From: Trema orientale
Taxonomy: Eukaryota > Streptophyta > Magnoliopsida > Rosales > Cannabaceae
Length of the DNA: 64,000 nt
Direction: 5' to 3'
Assembly (NCBI GenBank): GCA_002914845.1
Contig: JXTC01000721.1
Span: 1 to 64,000 of the forward strand
The notes under the pieces were generated by a model. It made no database searches, had not been told where the DNA came from, and saw only the letters and a list, made by a program, of their open reading frames with translations. Made by a program: the position numbers and the translations under genes. Shown in pieces: positions 49,206 through 60,831 of this stretch. How positions within the stretch are numbered: the first letter of the stretch is position 1; each line of letters starts with the position of its first letter.

Positions 49206-50996
49206 GTCAACTACAAAAGAAAAAAAAAAAAAAACCTAAACTGAACAAAATAAGTAAAATTAAAGTCCATGATTTGCACTTCTATATTCAGTACCTTACA
49301 TAAAGTTGATACTTAATCAGCACTCCTAGGACTAATCTTCACACTCTTGGGTACAATTCTCCTTTGCCAAAAACCCAAAAACTTCTTGTGACTATGATAC
49401 ATCTTTGCCAAAACCCAAACCCAAAATAGCTTCAGGAAAAAAAATAAATTACCGACAACTAAGTAACTTGATACCCAAAAATTAACGAGTAATTTAACAT
49501 CATTTCATATAATTACAAGGAAATGATAGAATAAAAAAATAAAAAAGAGTAATATTGGAGCAATGGGCTGAGAACCCATTTTTTAGGTGTGGTAAGGCAG
49601 AGGTGCTTTTGAGTGATAAGAACAGAAATGATCATATGATAGGAGTAAAAAAAAAAGGTATAAAAATTTAACAACAGGCCGACAACTAGATAACTTGATA
49701 CCCAAAAACCATCTCCTAATACTCAACCCATACATGAATTAGTTCCTATATATTCAAGAATTTTGAATACAATTTTGCACGTATGATTTCTTCTAAATCT
49801 TATGGTTTGCTAAATGGATATAATAGAAATTGAACAAACCAAAATCAAAATATATTTCAAATCAAATTTTAATTCATGAAAAAAAAATTCCTTCTTTACC
49901 GTGTCATCAACATAAATAGGAAAACAAAAAGTGGTTACCACTATGTGCTCAATAATTTGATGACGAGAACCAAGCCGAGGTGATGACAAGAACAAAGCTG
50001 AGGAGTGGCCTAGAGAAAAACATAAAAGTAGTAACGAGAAAGGGAAAGAAGAAGAAGAATAGGTCAAAATTAAAGAATAGAACATACAAATGAACATTAT
50101 GCTTTGCTGGTAGATGTGGCTGGGGCAGAATCTCTGGCGAGGTGATGGGTTTTGGGGCGATGTGGTTGGGACAGGTTTTGATGGTCGATCTAGCCAGGGC
50201 GGTGTCTGTTGAGCAACTCTAGATGCAGAGGTGAAGAAGTTTAGGGCGGCACCATACTTGATCGTGAAATTGAAGAGGAGAAGACACCCTAAAGGGTTGG
50301 GTTAGTTGTAATTTTCAGAATTAAGTGAGGGTATTTTTGTCCGTTTGAAATATTCATTAAATATTAGTAGGAGATTGCCGTGTAATCTAAAACCTAAAGC
50401 TGGGTTGGACCAGCTTAGGCTTTTAGCTTAACTATGGGCCAAATTCTTTAAAAATCCACTTTTAATATTTTTACCAGACACTATTATACCCAGAATTTCT
50501 TGAAAAAGTGTTTTCAGCTTCTCAAAAAGCTCAATCAAATGGGCCCATAATATATTGGAATAATATAAACCCCCTTTCCCCATATTTAGTATTTTATAAA
50601 AATTAAAAAAAGATCACACTTTTTCATTTATATCAAATTAAATATTTAATTTGTATTTTCCTATTAAATAAGACCGAGCCCACAACTTTGGTCAAAATTG
50701 AAACTTTATATTATCTAAAAATCACTTTTGCCATTAAAACTCATAAAACACAATAAAAGAAAATTATAATTAATAAAATAGTATAAATAATTGAAAGCAT
50801 TTAAAATAAACAAGTATTATTGTCTTTCTATTTTTTTAAGAAAAAATATTTTAATTGAAAATAAAAATTATTAAAAATAAAAGAAGTTTCAATTATTCAG
50901 AGCAGTTAAAAAAATATAATGACAAAATTTTTTTAAAAAAATTCCCATTTCATTTTCTTTTTTCCATGAGTTTAAATTATTCAAAACAATTAAATG

Positions 50997-50999
<3 letters not shown>

Positions 51000-51036
<37 letters not shown>

Positions 51037-51039
51037 NAG
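51000..51039. repeat. GA microsatellite
   Basis: A (GA)n run of about 18 units containing one undetermined base near its right end. It is not adjacent to a recognised gene. Confidence 0.9.
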
Positions 51040-51523
51040 GCCAAAATTGTCTTATCCGGATTTTTATTTTTTTCAGAGAGACTATATAATAGCAATTAAT
51101 GATTATGTTTCAATTGTATTAGTTTGTTTCATTGAACAAGCGATTATTTTTATGTTATGGAAGTGTTAAAATTTGGTGAAATTTGTGCAAAGGATGCGTG
51201 AAGCGGATTTGGTGTAGCGGAAAACGATGTGAAAAAATCCGTTAAGAGAATCTGTCTCCTCTCTGCTCTTTCTCTCTTTTTCTAACATTCTCTGAATTAG
51301 CTAATCCCCACCCGTTAGTTACTGCCAAGTTTCACTCAAATTCATGTCTAATTATAATAACAATAACTACTTAATCACTTTAATTTTTACTTTAATGAAT
51401 ATTTCATGTGCAAATATATTATAATAGATATTAAATTTTGCCACATCACGTGCCTCTTGGCTCTTCAATTATTGCTCACATAAAACCATGGTCCTCTTTT
51501 CGTTTTTTAAACCTTTATTCTTA

Positions 51524-51673
51524 GGGCACATCTACAGTAGGGACGTCCCTACGTAAGCCCTGTTTATACACCATTTGATGGGAATCTGTGTATAAACAGA
51601 TTTTCCACAGATTCTCATCAAACGGTGTATAAACAGGACCTTACGTAGGGGCGCCCCTACTATAGCCGCCTCC
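51524..51673. mobile_element. MULE-type MITE, second family, copy 2
   Basis: This is a 150-bp element with ends GGGCACATCTACAGTAGGGA and, reverse-complemented, GGAGGCGGCTATAGTAGGGG. Both run into CCCTACGTAAG. A perfect 9-bp duplication, TTATTCTTA, flanks it at 51515-51523 and 51674-51682. Inner arms GATGGGAATCTGTG and CAGATTCTCATC match those of the 41.4-kb copy. Confidence 0.9.
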
Positions 51674-52032
51674 TTATTCTTATTTATAATCTTATAATTT
51701 TATTTTATCTAAGTTTACTATTGAATCTCAACTTTTAATATAACTGTAATTATTAATTAGGCAAAAACTAAAATTTACTGCCTAGTCGTATAATTTATGG
51801 ACATTGGTATGAGTAATATAATGTAACCAGAAAAATACTGCTTAAGTGCTTATAAGTTATAAATAAATAATTTAAGTTAAAAGTTAATTAATTATGTGGT
51901 ATTTATACTGAAACTATCTCTTCCTTTTCCCCCATACTTGATAAAGAAATATAGTGCTGATGATGGTGAGGCAAAGGAACTCCGCCCACCGATACTAGGC
52001 CTACTGGCTACGGGCAGCCAACACTAGCGTAA

Positions 52033-52646
52033 GGGTGTCAATTCATGTCAGCGGGTCGTGTTCGTATCGTATTAAAGTCTATGTATAACAATATATACCT
52101 CAACCTAAACCTGACTAATTTAATAATCGTGTCAGAAATTCTAACCCCGACCTGTTTATAAACGGGTTGACCCGACACGACCCGAGTAATTCGTTTATTC
52201 AAATGTGTCATATTCAGGTCAAGTCAACCTGACATAACTCGTTAACTCGTTTAATCCAAATTAACTAAAATATATATTTTTAACACATTTAGCATAAATT
52301 TATACATATTTTATGACCTTAAGACACTAATATTTACCAAAGATAAATTGAAACCACATAAAATATCAATATATGTGCATAAGAAAGTCTTAAAAATACA
52401 CTAATATTTTCAAATACGCATTACATGGGTCATAAATGGGTTGACCCAAATCCGACTTGTTTAATAAACAGGTCATTACGGAGTCAGTTTCGGATTGGTG
52501 GGTCAAACTGAACCCGATCCATTTAATAAACGGGTTCGCAAGTTCAACCTGATTTTGACCCGAACTCGTTTATTACAAACCTAAACCCGCTAACTCCGTA
52601 CGGGTTTTGAATTGTGTTGTCGTGTTGTGTCACAAATTGTCAGCCT
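52033..52646. mobile_element. Non-autonomous DNA element with GGGTGTCAATT end
   Basis: The left end is GGGTGTCAATTCATGTCAGC; the right end, reverse-complemented, is GGCTGACAATTTGTGACAC. Subterminal DNA repeats CGGGTTGACCC-like and GTCGTGTTG words on both sides. No target duplication is clear and no protein is encoded. The type is common in plant genomes and is usually assigned to hAT; that assignment is inferred. Confidence 0.5.
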
Positions 52647-52649
52647 TAT

Positions 52650-55553
52650 ACTGGCGAAGTCAGTCATTGCCCCTCATGAACTTTTTATTTTTTATTTATT
52701 TATTTTACACATTCTCTTTTAAAATTCAATTATGCTCTTATCTGGCCCATGGACTTTTTATTTATTTATTTATTTTTACATATTTTTATTTATTTATTTA
52801 TTTTTACATGTTTTCTTTTTTAAATTCAATTATGCCCTTATCAGACCCACTGAATTTTAAATTTATAAGTTTTACATATAATTTTTTTTTTTAAAAAAAA
52901 AATCAAGTTATGTCCCACTTATTGATAATTAAAGTTTTAATTACACCCTTGCACTTCATCATAATAAAATTCAATAATTATATTATTCTATTTGAATAAA
53001 CAAAATACTTTGTTTTTTAACTCTTCAAATTATTTTGGACCTAAATTAATTTTAAAATCTCAACTGAATTCAACTAAACTCATTCATAAAGAGAGGGAAA
53101 AAAAGATTAAAAAAATTAGAAAAATTTAAGAAGAAAAGAGTTAAAAAAAAATTCTCTACATTTGTAATTTTACCTACTCTCATAAACCTTTCTGGCTGTT
53201 TTCCCAAAAAAAAAAAAGAAAAAAAAAAAAGGAAAAAGCCCTTTCTGGCTTCACCATTGGCTGCCAGTACCTATTCCATGTGTTGAGTCTAACATAAGCT
53301 AGCTATCTAGCTACTACATGTAGTATATTATATTGCCCTTGCCATTGGAATCCCCGGAAATGGAAATTTATACTTTAAGCCATTTGATAAGTTTACGAAC
53401 TAATGCTTGAATATTTAATCACACAAAATCCAAAAGTTGATAAAAATATTATTGCGTTAGAGCGTTGATGTGGCTATTGCACTAGCTTCCATTTAATTGC
53501 TTCATGAAAGTCTTCAACAATATTATTGACCATGCCTGCGACATGTTAATATGTTGTATATGCTTCTTTATATATAATATATATAAAAATGATTTTAACA
53601 CCAAGCAAATATATATGAAATATAGAGTCTATAGGGAGGACAATAAAATTAAAATAATAATAAATAAATCTGAGAAATCTTAAATGAATCAATCTTCTCG
53701 ATCGTGACGTTGTTCTAGAGGAGGAAATTAATTAATCTTTGGTACTTTTCTCAAATATATGCACCTTCGCAAATGCACATTGTCGGAGTGTATGACGAGA
53801 GTCGAGACGTTGATCATTTACAAATGTATACCATTTCGTGTCATAAAGGTTTAAAATTATCATAGTTAGGTTTCGAGACCCATCACTTGAAGATGTTCGG
53901 ATATGAATATCAACAAATGAAACTGATCAGTTTCTTATTGTTACCTAATTATTGGGCACGCTTTAGGAAATTATGTAGAAACCACTTGTACGTACGTACC
54001 CAATTCCAACTATCTTAAAATGCACATTCACTCAAGCATGGTCAAGAACATATATACATAAACACACAAACACATATTTATTGTCACGTGTCTTTTTATA
54101 TAAATGTATGTATATATCCGGCCCAAAGCTTTATATAGAACCAAATTACCAGATTTAATTATTACAATGCAATAAATTGTTCTTTAGAATTGTATTTGAG
54201 TGGAAATACATTGTCATTTTGACTAGTAATTATAACATCCAAACGTGATTGAATTGATCAATTCAATATTATGCAGAATTTATGCATATAACAGTTGAGT
54301 ATTATCTAAATACGTACATGATATTTATGTATTTATATGGTTGCACGTAACTTTTAGCGCGTCGGTTCGAAGGGTGTAGGTTGGATCATTGAAGGCATGG
54401 CCTTGTGAATTTAATAGTGAAGAGGCAGTTGATATATAGGGGTTGAATTCAAAATATGGTAATGATCACCAAAAAGGACTTTTCCCATTTGAGATACAAG
54501 TAATTGATCATCTTGTTTATTATGATCATAATTGTTTATGATTATGACTATGATTTATAATCGTAACAATAATTATTAGTGATATACAAATGGGACAAGC
54601 ACGTGACGGTTGGCACAATTGGATATTTAATTATAAAGCCTTTGAACTATCAAGAGCTCTACTTTTTGGTTATTACTAATTTGTCTCATGGAATCTACAA
54701 GAGAACGTAACGCACTCCAACAGAACTCAACATCAAGTGCTTTCTTAGTAATATGAGTAAATATTTGACGAACTGATTTTTGATTTTGAATTGAAATTTA
54801 AATTATTTGAGAGTGAAGTACAGAATTGATAATTAGATATAATTTTTCAAAAATGACCCAAAAAATAGTTAGGATTCAATATTTTGCACCGAAGGACGTG
54901 GTTGGAAAACTTCAAAATCCATAGTTGGCTCTTCGCAACAATTAAATTTACAAACAAAAATTAATTCACCGTACTAAGAAAAGGGTTTTAGCTAGGTTAT
55001 TTAATTTATAAATAGCTAGCTTGATTTTTCTAGCAATTAAAAATATGTCAGAATGGCTACTTAAATTCTTCAGTTGCATTGTTCAATTTTCTTAATACAC
55101 ACATAGCTCTTTAATTCTTGTTTTTTGAAAATGGGGTGTGCTTATATATATATATATATATATATAGGGTTCATGCATACACTGATAGTCAGATTCTCAT
55201 GCAAATATATAGAAGTGAAATAAATAACGAAAAAAAAAAAACAAAGAATCCGCAGAAAATTATTTAAAAAGGATAAAGTTAAAGCGCGAAAAGAACAAAT
55301 CTCAAAATAGTATAAACGGTCTAAATTAAGAATTCAAAATTTAGTTAGGAGGGAAAAAAAAAATCTGTCTAGCTTGCTAAAGAAAATTAGAAAATAAAAA
55401 TCTTGTGAAAATTCTCTAAATTAAAATTAAAAAAAGAAAAATTTGGTGTGGACAGTAATTGAAGAAAAGTTAAAATTAACCTCAGAAAAGTCTCCAGTAA
55501 GTAATTAAGTACTACTTTCTGGTCAAGGTGTGTTACCCCTACTCTAGCATCCA
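52650..55553. other. Gene-free spacer downstream of the GATA gene
   Basis: It includes (TTTA)n tracts at 52680-52810, a (TA)n tract at 55146-55166 and A-rich low complexity at 53100-53235. The final 50-200 bp are probably the 3' untranslated region of the GATA gene on the minus strand. No other gene is supported. Confidence 0.45.
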
Positions 55554-57333
55554 CTAGATAATCTGCCTGTAATCGGGCCCCACCTGTTGGTGGATCAAGT
55601 AATCCTCACCGCTAGATGCATCAAACATCAGGCTCTGATGGTGATGGTGATGATGATGATGAGGAAGGAACTGCGGTTGTTGCTGATGCTGATGCACCCC
55701 GGACCTGAGCATCTCCTTCTGGCGCCTCAGCTCCAGAACCTTCCTGTGCGAGTTGGAGTGCTTCGTCAGCACGAAGGTCGGGCTCGCCGCGGGCCGGTAC
55801 TCGGGCACTAGCCGGCCCGACTTGTACCGGACGCCACACGCGTTGCACAGGGTCTTTGGGCCCATGGGCCCGGTCCGCCACTGCGGGGTCTTGTCGGTGG
55901 CGCAATGCAGGCACCTCCGCCCCTCTCCGGCCCCGGGCCCCGGCCCACCGTTATCGGGTGCCTCCTTTTTCTTCGGGGCGGCGGCCTTAACGGCTTTCTT
56001 GGCGGTGCTAGTGGAAGCGGGCGCGTGGGGAACCGAAACGACGACGTCATGTTCGTACTGTTGTGGCGGCGGAGGAGGAGGAGAAGACGACGTCGTTGGC
56101 GATAAGTGGAGGAGGCGGGACGTCCAGTTGCATGGTGGGGCCCGGGACCGCTTGCTGCGGGCCTTGGCCGGTACGGACACGTCGGGGTTGAAAATCGGGG
56201 CAGCGGCTGAGGCGGCGGCTCGGTTGGGTTGGGTTCGGGTGGTGGTGTCGGATGATTCGTCGGGTCCTCGGGCTTTGATTCCGGATATGAGGTGCAGCTT
56301 CTGAAGGTCCTCGCTGGAGAATGATTCCTCCACGAAATTCGATAGCCATTCGAGCTCAGCTAAATCGTCATACTGTTTTCCAAAAAAACACAAATAAATA
56401 AAAATAAATAATTAAAGGAAAGTGAATTATCTCTCTCCTTTTAATTTTTTTCGCTTCTTTTTAAACAAAATCTCTCTCTCATGAATTGCGTAAAGAGTCA
56501 GTTATCATTGGCAAAAGAAACTGAGCCCCCCATATTATAGGCACTACTTTCTGTACAATTTCATGCATAGAAGTTCCAACTATTTTTAGTAATTTAGTGA
56601 GACTTTTTCTCTTTTTCTTTTTCCTTTTTAATTTTTTTATTTTAAATTGCAATGAGAGAAACAAAAGAAAAAAAAATAAAAAATAAAAACTGAAAATCGT
56701 ACTGATGGAAACATACAATATGAACAGGAAATTAGTTGAATTCATATCTAACTAATTAATTTTATATATGGGATGAAACTGTAAATTATGGTGAAGTTTG
56801 TACTTAATTGGTTCGCATTTTTCTATGGGCACCAAACAAAAGCTTAGAAGATAAGTAAAGCAATAAATTGCCAGAACAAGAAAATTTAAAGTCTCATAAT
56901 AATAATTGACTCTGAAAGCTATATCAATCTAATTTAGTACACATATTGTTTATATATATATATATATATAGATGTATGTATATACCGGGACGCAGAGGTC
57001 ACTGGAGAAGTGGGCGTCGGGGAAATCCCGGGAACCAAAATGGTCGGGGAGGAAACCATTAGGTTCGCATCCGGAGAAGGAAGAAGAATTGCAGCTGGTG
57101 TCGAGTACGTGAGTGGTACTGTGCGTGGAGTTAGAGTCGGTAGAGTTGCCGGCGGTGAGGGCGGAGGAGTCGAAAGCTCCGTCGACGGTGGCGATGGCGT
57201 CGACGTCCTCGTTGGAGAAATCCAGGAGGTCCTCCACCGCGAAGTGGTCGCCGCCCGCCGCCATGGCGGTTTTGACGACGTTGTTGTTGTTCTGATGGTT
57301 ATTAATGTAATTATGCAGTTCTGGAGCTTCCAT
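55554..57333 (-). CDS. Class A GATA zinc-finger transcription factor
   Basis: There are two exons on the minus strand, 56986-57333 and 55554-56372, giving 388 residues. The single zinc finger CX2CX18CX2C has Cys at about 270, 273, 292 and 295 ([18 protein letters not shown] then [12 protein letters not shown]), the plant form with an 18-residue loop. It is followed by [14 protein letters not shown] as in the GATA2/4/9/12 group. The N-terminal part has acidic segments ([29 protein letters not shown]) that resemble activation regions. A basic stretch ([10 protein letters not shown]) may be a nuclear signal. The C-terminus has Gln and His runs. Members of this group act in light, hormone or tissue-development control; the exact orthologue is not certain. 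The exon 1 donor is followed at once by a (TA)n tract at 56949-56970. Confidence 0.95.
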
Positions 57334-57382
57334 TGCTGAAATATTAATATTATTGGTCCTAAGTACTAGTTTAAGTAACTAA

Positions 57383-57601
57383 CTAATTATCAACTAAGCT
57401 CCTTTCCGTTTTCGTGTTGAAAGCTAGTAGAGTTAGAGAAAGAGATAGAGAAAGAGAAACTAAGTGTGGGATCAGAGAAGAGTAGTGTGAAAAAAATGGT
57501 GTGGTTTTGTTAAGAAGATAGAAAGAGAAAGAAAGAGAGAGAGAGAGAGAGAGAGAAGGGGAGAGGTTTATTTGCGTTTGAAGGGGGGGACAGGCGGACA
57601 C
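57383..57601 (-). promoter_or_regulatory. GATA leader with CT tract and possible uORF
   Basis: On the minus strand the leader of the GATA gene contains a (CT)n tract at about 57521-57556. If transcription starts beyond 57601, an upstream reading frame of 72 codons (starting MSACPPLQ, with Ser-Leu runs from the CT tract) would end 49 bp before the GATA start codon. No homology supports it as a real peptide. Confidence 0.3.
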
Positions 57602-59304
57602 CTATAATGAAGGATTTTTTACGGAAGGAAAAAATTTTAAAAATAAATATAGAAAATAAAATTTTAAAGAGACTTTAGATTGGGCTAAATGGAAACAAAA
57701 GTGAAAAATTGCGGAATTACCTTCTTGCCCTTTTTGCGTTTGGGTGTCGTTTATGTTTAGCTTACCGGCTTTTGCCCCTTTTGGAGTAAGAATGGACAGA
57801 CAGTACACCATAGGGAGACCCTTCTGTGTTCTGACGTGTCGTGACTCGATTGGTTAGAGAATGTTGTGTTGAATTAAAAGCACGGTTGGATGAGCGCGGT
57901 GAAAGTTACATGTAGTCAGTAGAGGGGTACTGGGTGTTAAAGGGGCATTATTATATAATGTGAATTTTCGTAGTCTGAGAAATTTGTACTTTGATTGAAT
58001 GTAATTTACTTATCAAATTAACCCGTTGAAGAACTTCATATAAGATTGTGGTGGGACCGCGATTTATTTCTTAAAGAGAGAGAAAAAAAAAAAACTATGA
58101 AATCTTACGCACGTGAAGACCATGATGATGGTGATGATCACCCAGTTGTACAATAATAATCACGGCATGTACCGCACACAATCATTTAACCAAATGCGAC
58201 CTTTGCTTCGAGCTCACAATACCATCCACTGACATTTGGGGGGCAATTTGGTCAAACTGATAAGACATAGCGAGTATTAATCCAAGGGTAGATGCGTAAA
58301 ATCAGACACTAATAACAATAATTAAAATAAATTCGGGGTATGCGGATGAAAAGAAAAAAAGAATAATTATTAACTTAAAATAAAATGTGTAATTAGAGAT
58401 TAATTAGGAGTGATTAAGTGTTCAAATTCAACCCCTTAGGAACCGATCTAGCAGTTTTGTCGCTGTAGACTTGTGCATTAGCGTCCAAGTTTACAGCCCG
58501 ATTCCTCTGCTTCAATTTTTATAGGAATTCGTGTTTAATATATATTATTTATATTTATCTATGATATTTCTCTGATATATATCTATTTTTAATTTGTTAT
58601 TATATGATTTAACCCCTCCTGTTTAACCCCTTTATTATATTCAAAACCTCACTTGTAAGCACGACGAGTACAGCTCAACATGATGAGATTGAACGGCCAA
58701 GATCTTCCCAACGTGTTGCCCTCTTCATTCGGTTCTCACTTCTCACCTTTTACCCCCCATCATGCCACGCAGGACATAGAGCGGGTCTGGTGTTATAAAA
58801 AAAAAGGTGGTTCATTATTTTAACTATGCATGCACTAGTTTTTAACCTAATAGCGGTCGATGGAGCAAAGATTTCAGTGATATATAATAGATTTATAGAA
58901 TAACTTTTTATTGGATACTCCAGAATTCATATGTAACTTTTGGCGGTTCAATTGAAGTACGGAGAAAACATCACTCTGATAATTCTTTTAATAACAATTT
59001 TGAATATTATTAGATAATCAAAATATTACAAAACTAAGCAATACTATTAGGAACATAAAAGTTTGTATACGTGGTAATGAGATTATAAGCATACAATTTG
59101 TATGTATCTGACTCACGAATTGTTGGTTTTTTTTTTTTTTTTTTTGAAAGAAACTAACAAATAATATTATTATTGTATATTTAATTACCATGTCATATAT
59201 ATCAAATGTAAAGAGATATTATATAATTGCAAAGTTGACTTGGCCGTGTTAAAATTCTTGGCCTCGATGGTGTAAATTGGAAGGTTTGATACTTGCTATA
59301 CAAT
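57602..59304. other. GATA upstream region
   Basis: No gene is visible. A CACGTG lies at 58110-58115 next to a GATGATGGTGATGATCACC stretch. The rest is AT-rich. Confidence 0.4.
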
Positions 59305-59376
59305 ATAAAATTTCGAAGTACGAACATTTTTAGCCTCGTTATAAAATTTCGAAGTACGAACATTTTTAGCCTCGTT
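59305..59376. repeat. Exact 36-bp tandem duplication
   Basis: The unit starting ATAAAATTTCGAAGTACG occurs at 59305-59340 and again at 59341-59376 without a mismatch. Confidence 0.9.
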
Positions 59377-59470
59377 AGTATAGTCGAAGCTAATTACACT
59401 TACATGCATGCATGTTATAAGAGACTGAACGTAAAGATAAACCAACTGTTAAATGTCGGCTATACTTCAC

Positions 59471-60161
59471 CACGTGGCAGACATCAAAAGGTGTTGAATA
59501 AACAAGTGGGGTCAGTCTCGTTGAACCAAATCCCTAGGTGAGTCTTCTTCGGACAAAGGATAAGGTTTTACTGTTCTTATTTATTGCCACGAGATTTTTT
59601 ATCCTTCATTCATTTTATTTCTCTATTAAATGATAAAAAATATGTTGTCCACCTTTATTTTTTTTCACTTTTTTGCTTCAATTAAAAGAAAAGCCTGAAA
59701 AAGAGAAGGTACCTGAGTCGTTGCTTGGCTCAGAGGTTTCCATTTTCTAGAGATTTTTTTTGAAAAAAAAAAAAGAAAAATTGTACTGAGATATTTTTTT
59801 ATTTATATTTTTCGAGTAGTATATTAGGATTTTTCGGTTTATTTTAGTGAAACTTTGGCATGAGTGGGGTCCAATATGCACGTGATAGAGTTGGGGTATG
59901 GTGTCAGCTGCCCATGTGAGTGCTTCGCTCGTGTCAAAAGCCAAAACTGACGGTGGTCAAATTACACGTGGCGAGAATCTATGGCGCCAAGATTTATTCA
60001 ACCTTTTCTGGGATGCTTCTACCGGGGGAATGGATGGAGAGATGGTCCTTTTTGTTATGTTCAAAAATATAACATGAGAGCACGTGCCGGCGCTGTCACG
60101 TGACCTGTGGCACGTGCTCCGTCATCCAGTAACTAAACAAACACTACGAGCTAGTCACGTG
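59471..60161. promoter_or_regulatory. G-box (CACGTG) cluster
   Basis: CACGTG occurs at 59471, 59879, 59965, 60081, 60097, 60111 and 60156. Three of them form a structured unit: GAGCACGTGCC (60078-60088) and its perfect inverse GGCACGTGCTC (60109-60119) surround TCACGTGA (60096-60103). CACGTG is the core site for bHLH and bZIP factors. The nearest gene is the GATA factor, whose start lies 2.1-2.8 kb away with this DNA on its upstream side. A regulatory role is inferred. Confidence 0.5.
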
Positions 60162-60831
60162 GGATAGACGCTCCTTTATTTTTCTGCTTGTGGGTTGCGG
60201 TTTGATTCTATACTTTAGTTTAGTAAAAGCCCATTTGGTACTTTGATGGGGTTCCATACTAGTAGTAAAGCTTTGCTCTTTGGGTCAAATTGAACTCTTA
60301 ATTCTATTAGTATCTGACAAAAGAATTCTCCGAGTTTATACTTATCATTGGCACCTGTTAGGGTGGAAAACTGAGAGGAATTAAAGTGATGAGTGGATTT
60401 TGAAGAGGGAAAATGAAATTGGGTTGTTATGTATAAAAGAAAGCTGAAAGGAAAGAAAGTGTGAAATTTATGGGGTCACCACTTTTTCAATTTAAATGGG
60501 AGGAAATTTGTTTGATCAAGAAATAAATTTAAGGGTGTTAAGACTTATAAAGACCGATACGGCTGGGAAAGTCTATCTTTTTCTTTTCTTTATTTTTTAT
60601 GGTTAAATGATTTGGTTTGGTTTGGTTAAGAATTCCTTTGTCCGATTTGCACTTCGCAATTTTTTTCTTTTTTTTTTTCACATTCCGAAGCACACCGCAC
60701 CGCACAAATAAATGATTTCTGAAGTGTTTTCACGCACGCTAACAATTTATTTGCTTTTCATAGAGTCTCAATTTGTTATGCTTTATATTGTTGCTTTTGG
60801 ACTTGGAATTTTATTTTTCCTTAGGAAACAT
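60162..60831. other. Spacer between G-box cluster and hAT element
   Basis: AT-rich sequence with a CACCGCACCGCACAAAT stretch at 60692-60708. No gene is supported. Confidence 0.35.

Larger units (their letters stand above)
45711..50546 (-). mobile_element. Degenerate PIF/Harbinger DNA transposon
   Basis: The ends read GGGCCAGTTTCTTAGAGCTG on the left and, reverse-complemented on the right, GGGCCCATTTGATTGAGCTT. These are short GGGCC-type inverted repeats as in PIF/Harbinger elements. The flanking triplets are GTA and ATA, so the usual 3-bp duplication is not intact. Inside, on the minus strand, are remnants of the two genes that characterise the superfamily: a Myb/SANT-like DNA-binding protein and a DDE transposase. 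Both carry stop codons. The non-coding part at 48.9-50.4 kb includes a 31-bp direct repeat at 49132 and 49175. Confidence 0.7.

Noticed and set aside
52607-52894. Hydrophobic 95-codon frame
   Set aside because: Arises from (TTTA)n low complexity, not a membrane protein.
55587-56349. Long open frames antisense to or overlapping the GATA exon (up to 183 codons)
   Set aside because: The GATA exon is GC-rich and stop-poor in all frames; these frames carry no recognisable domain.
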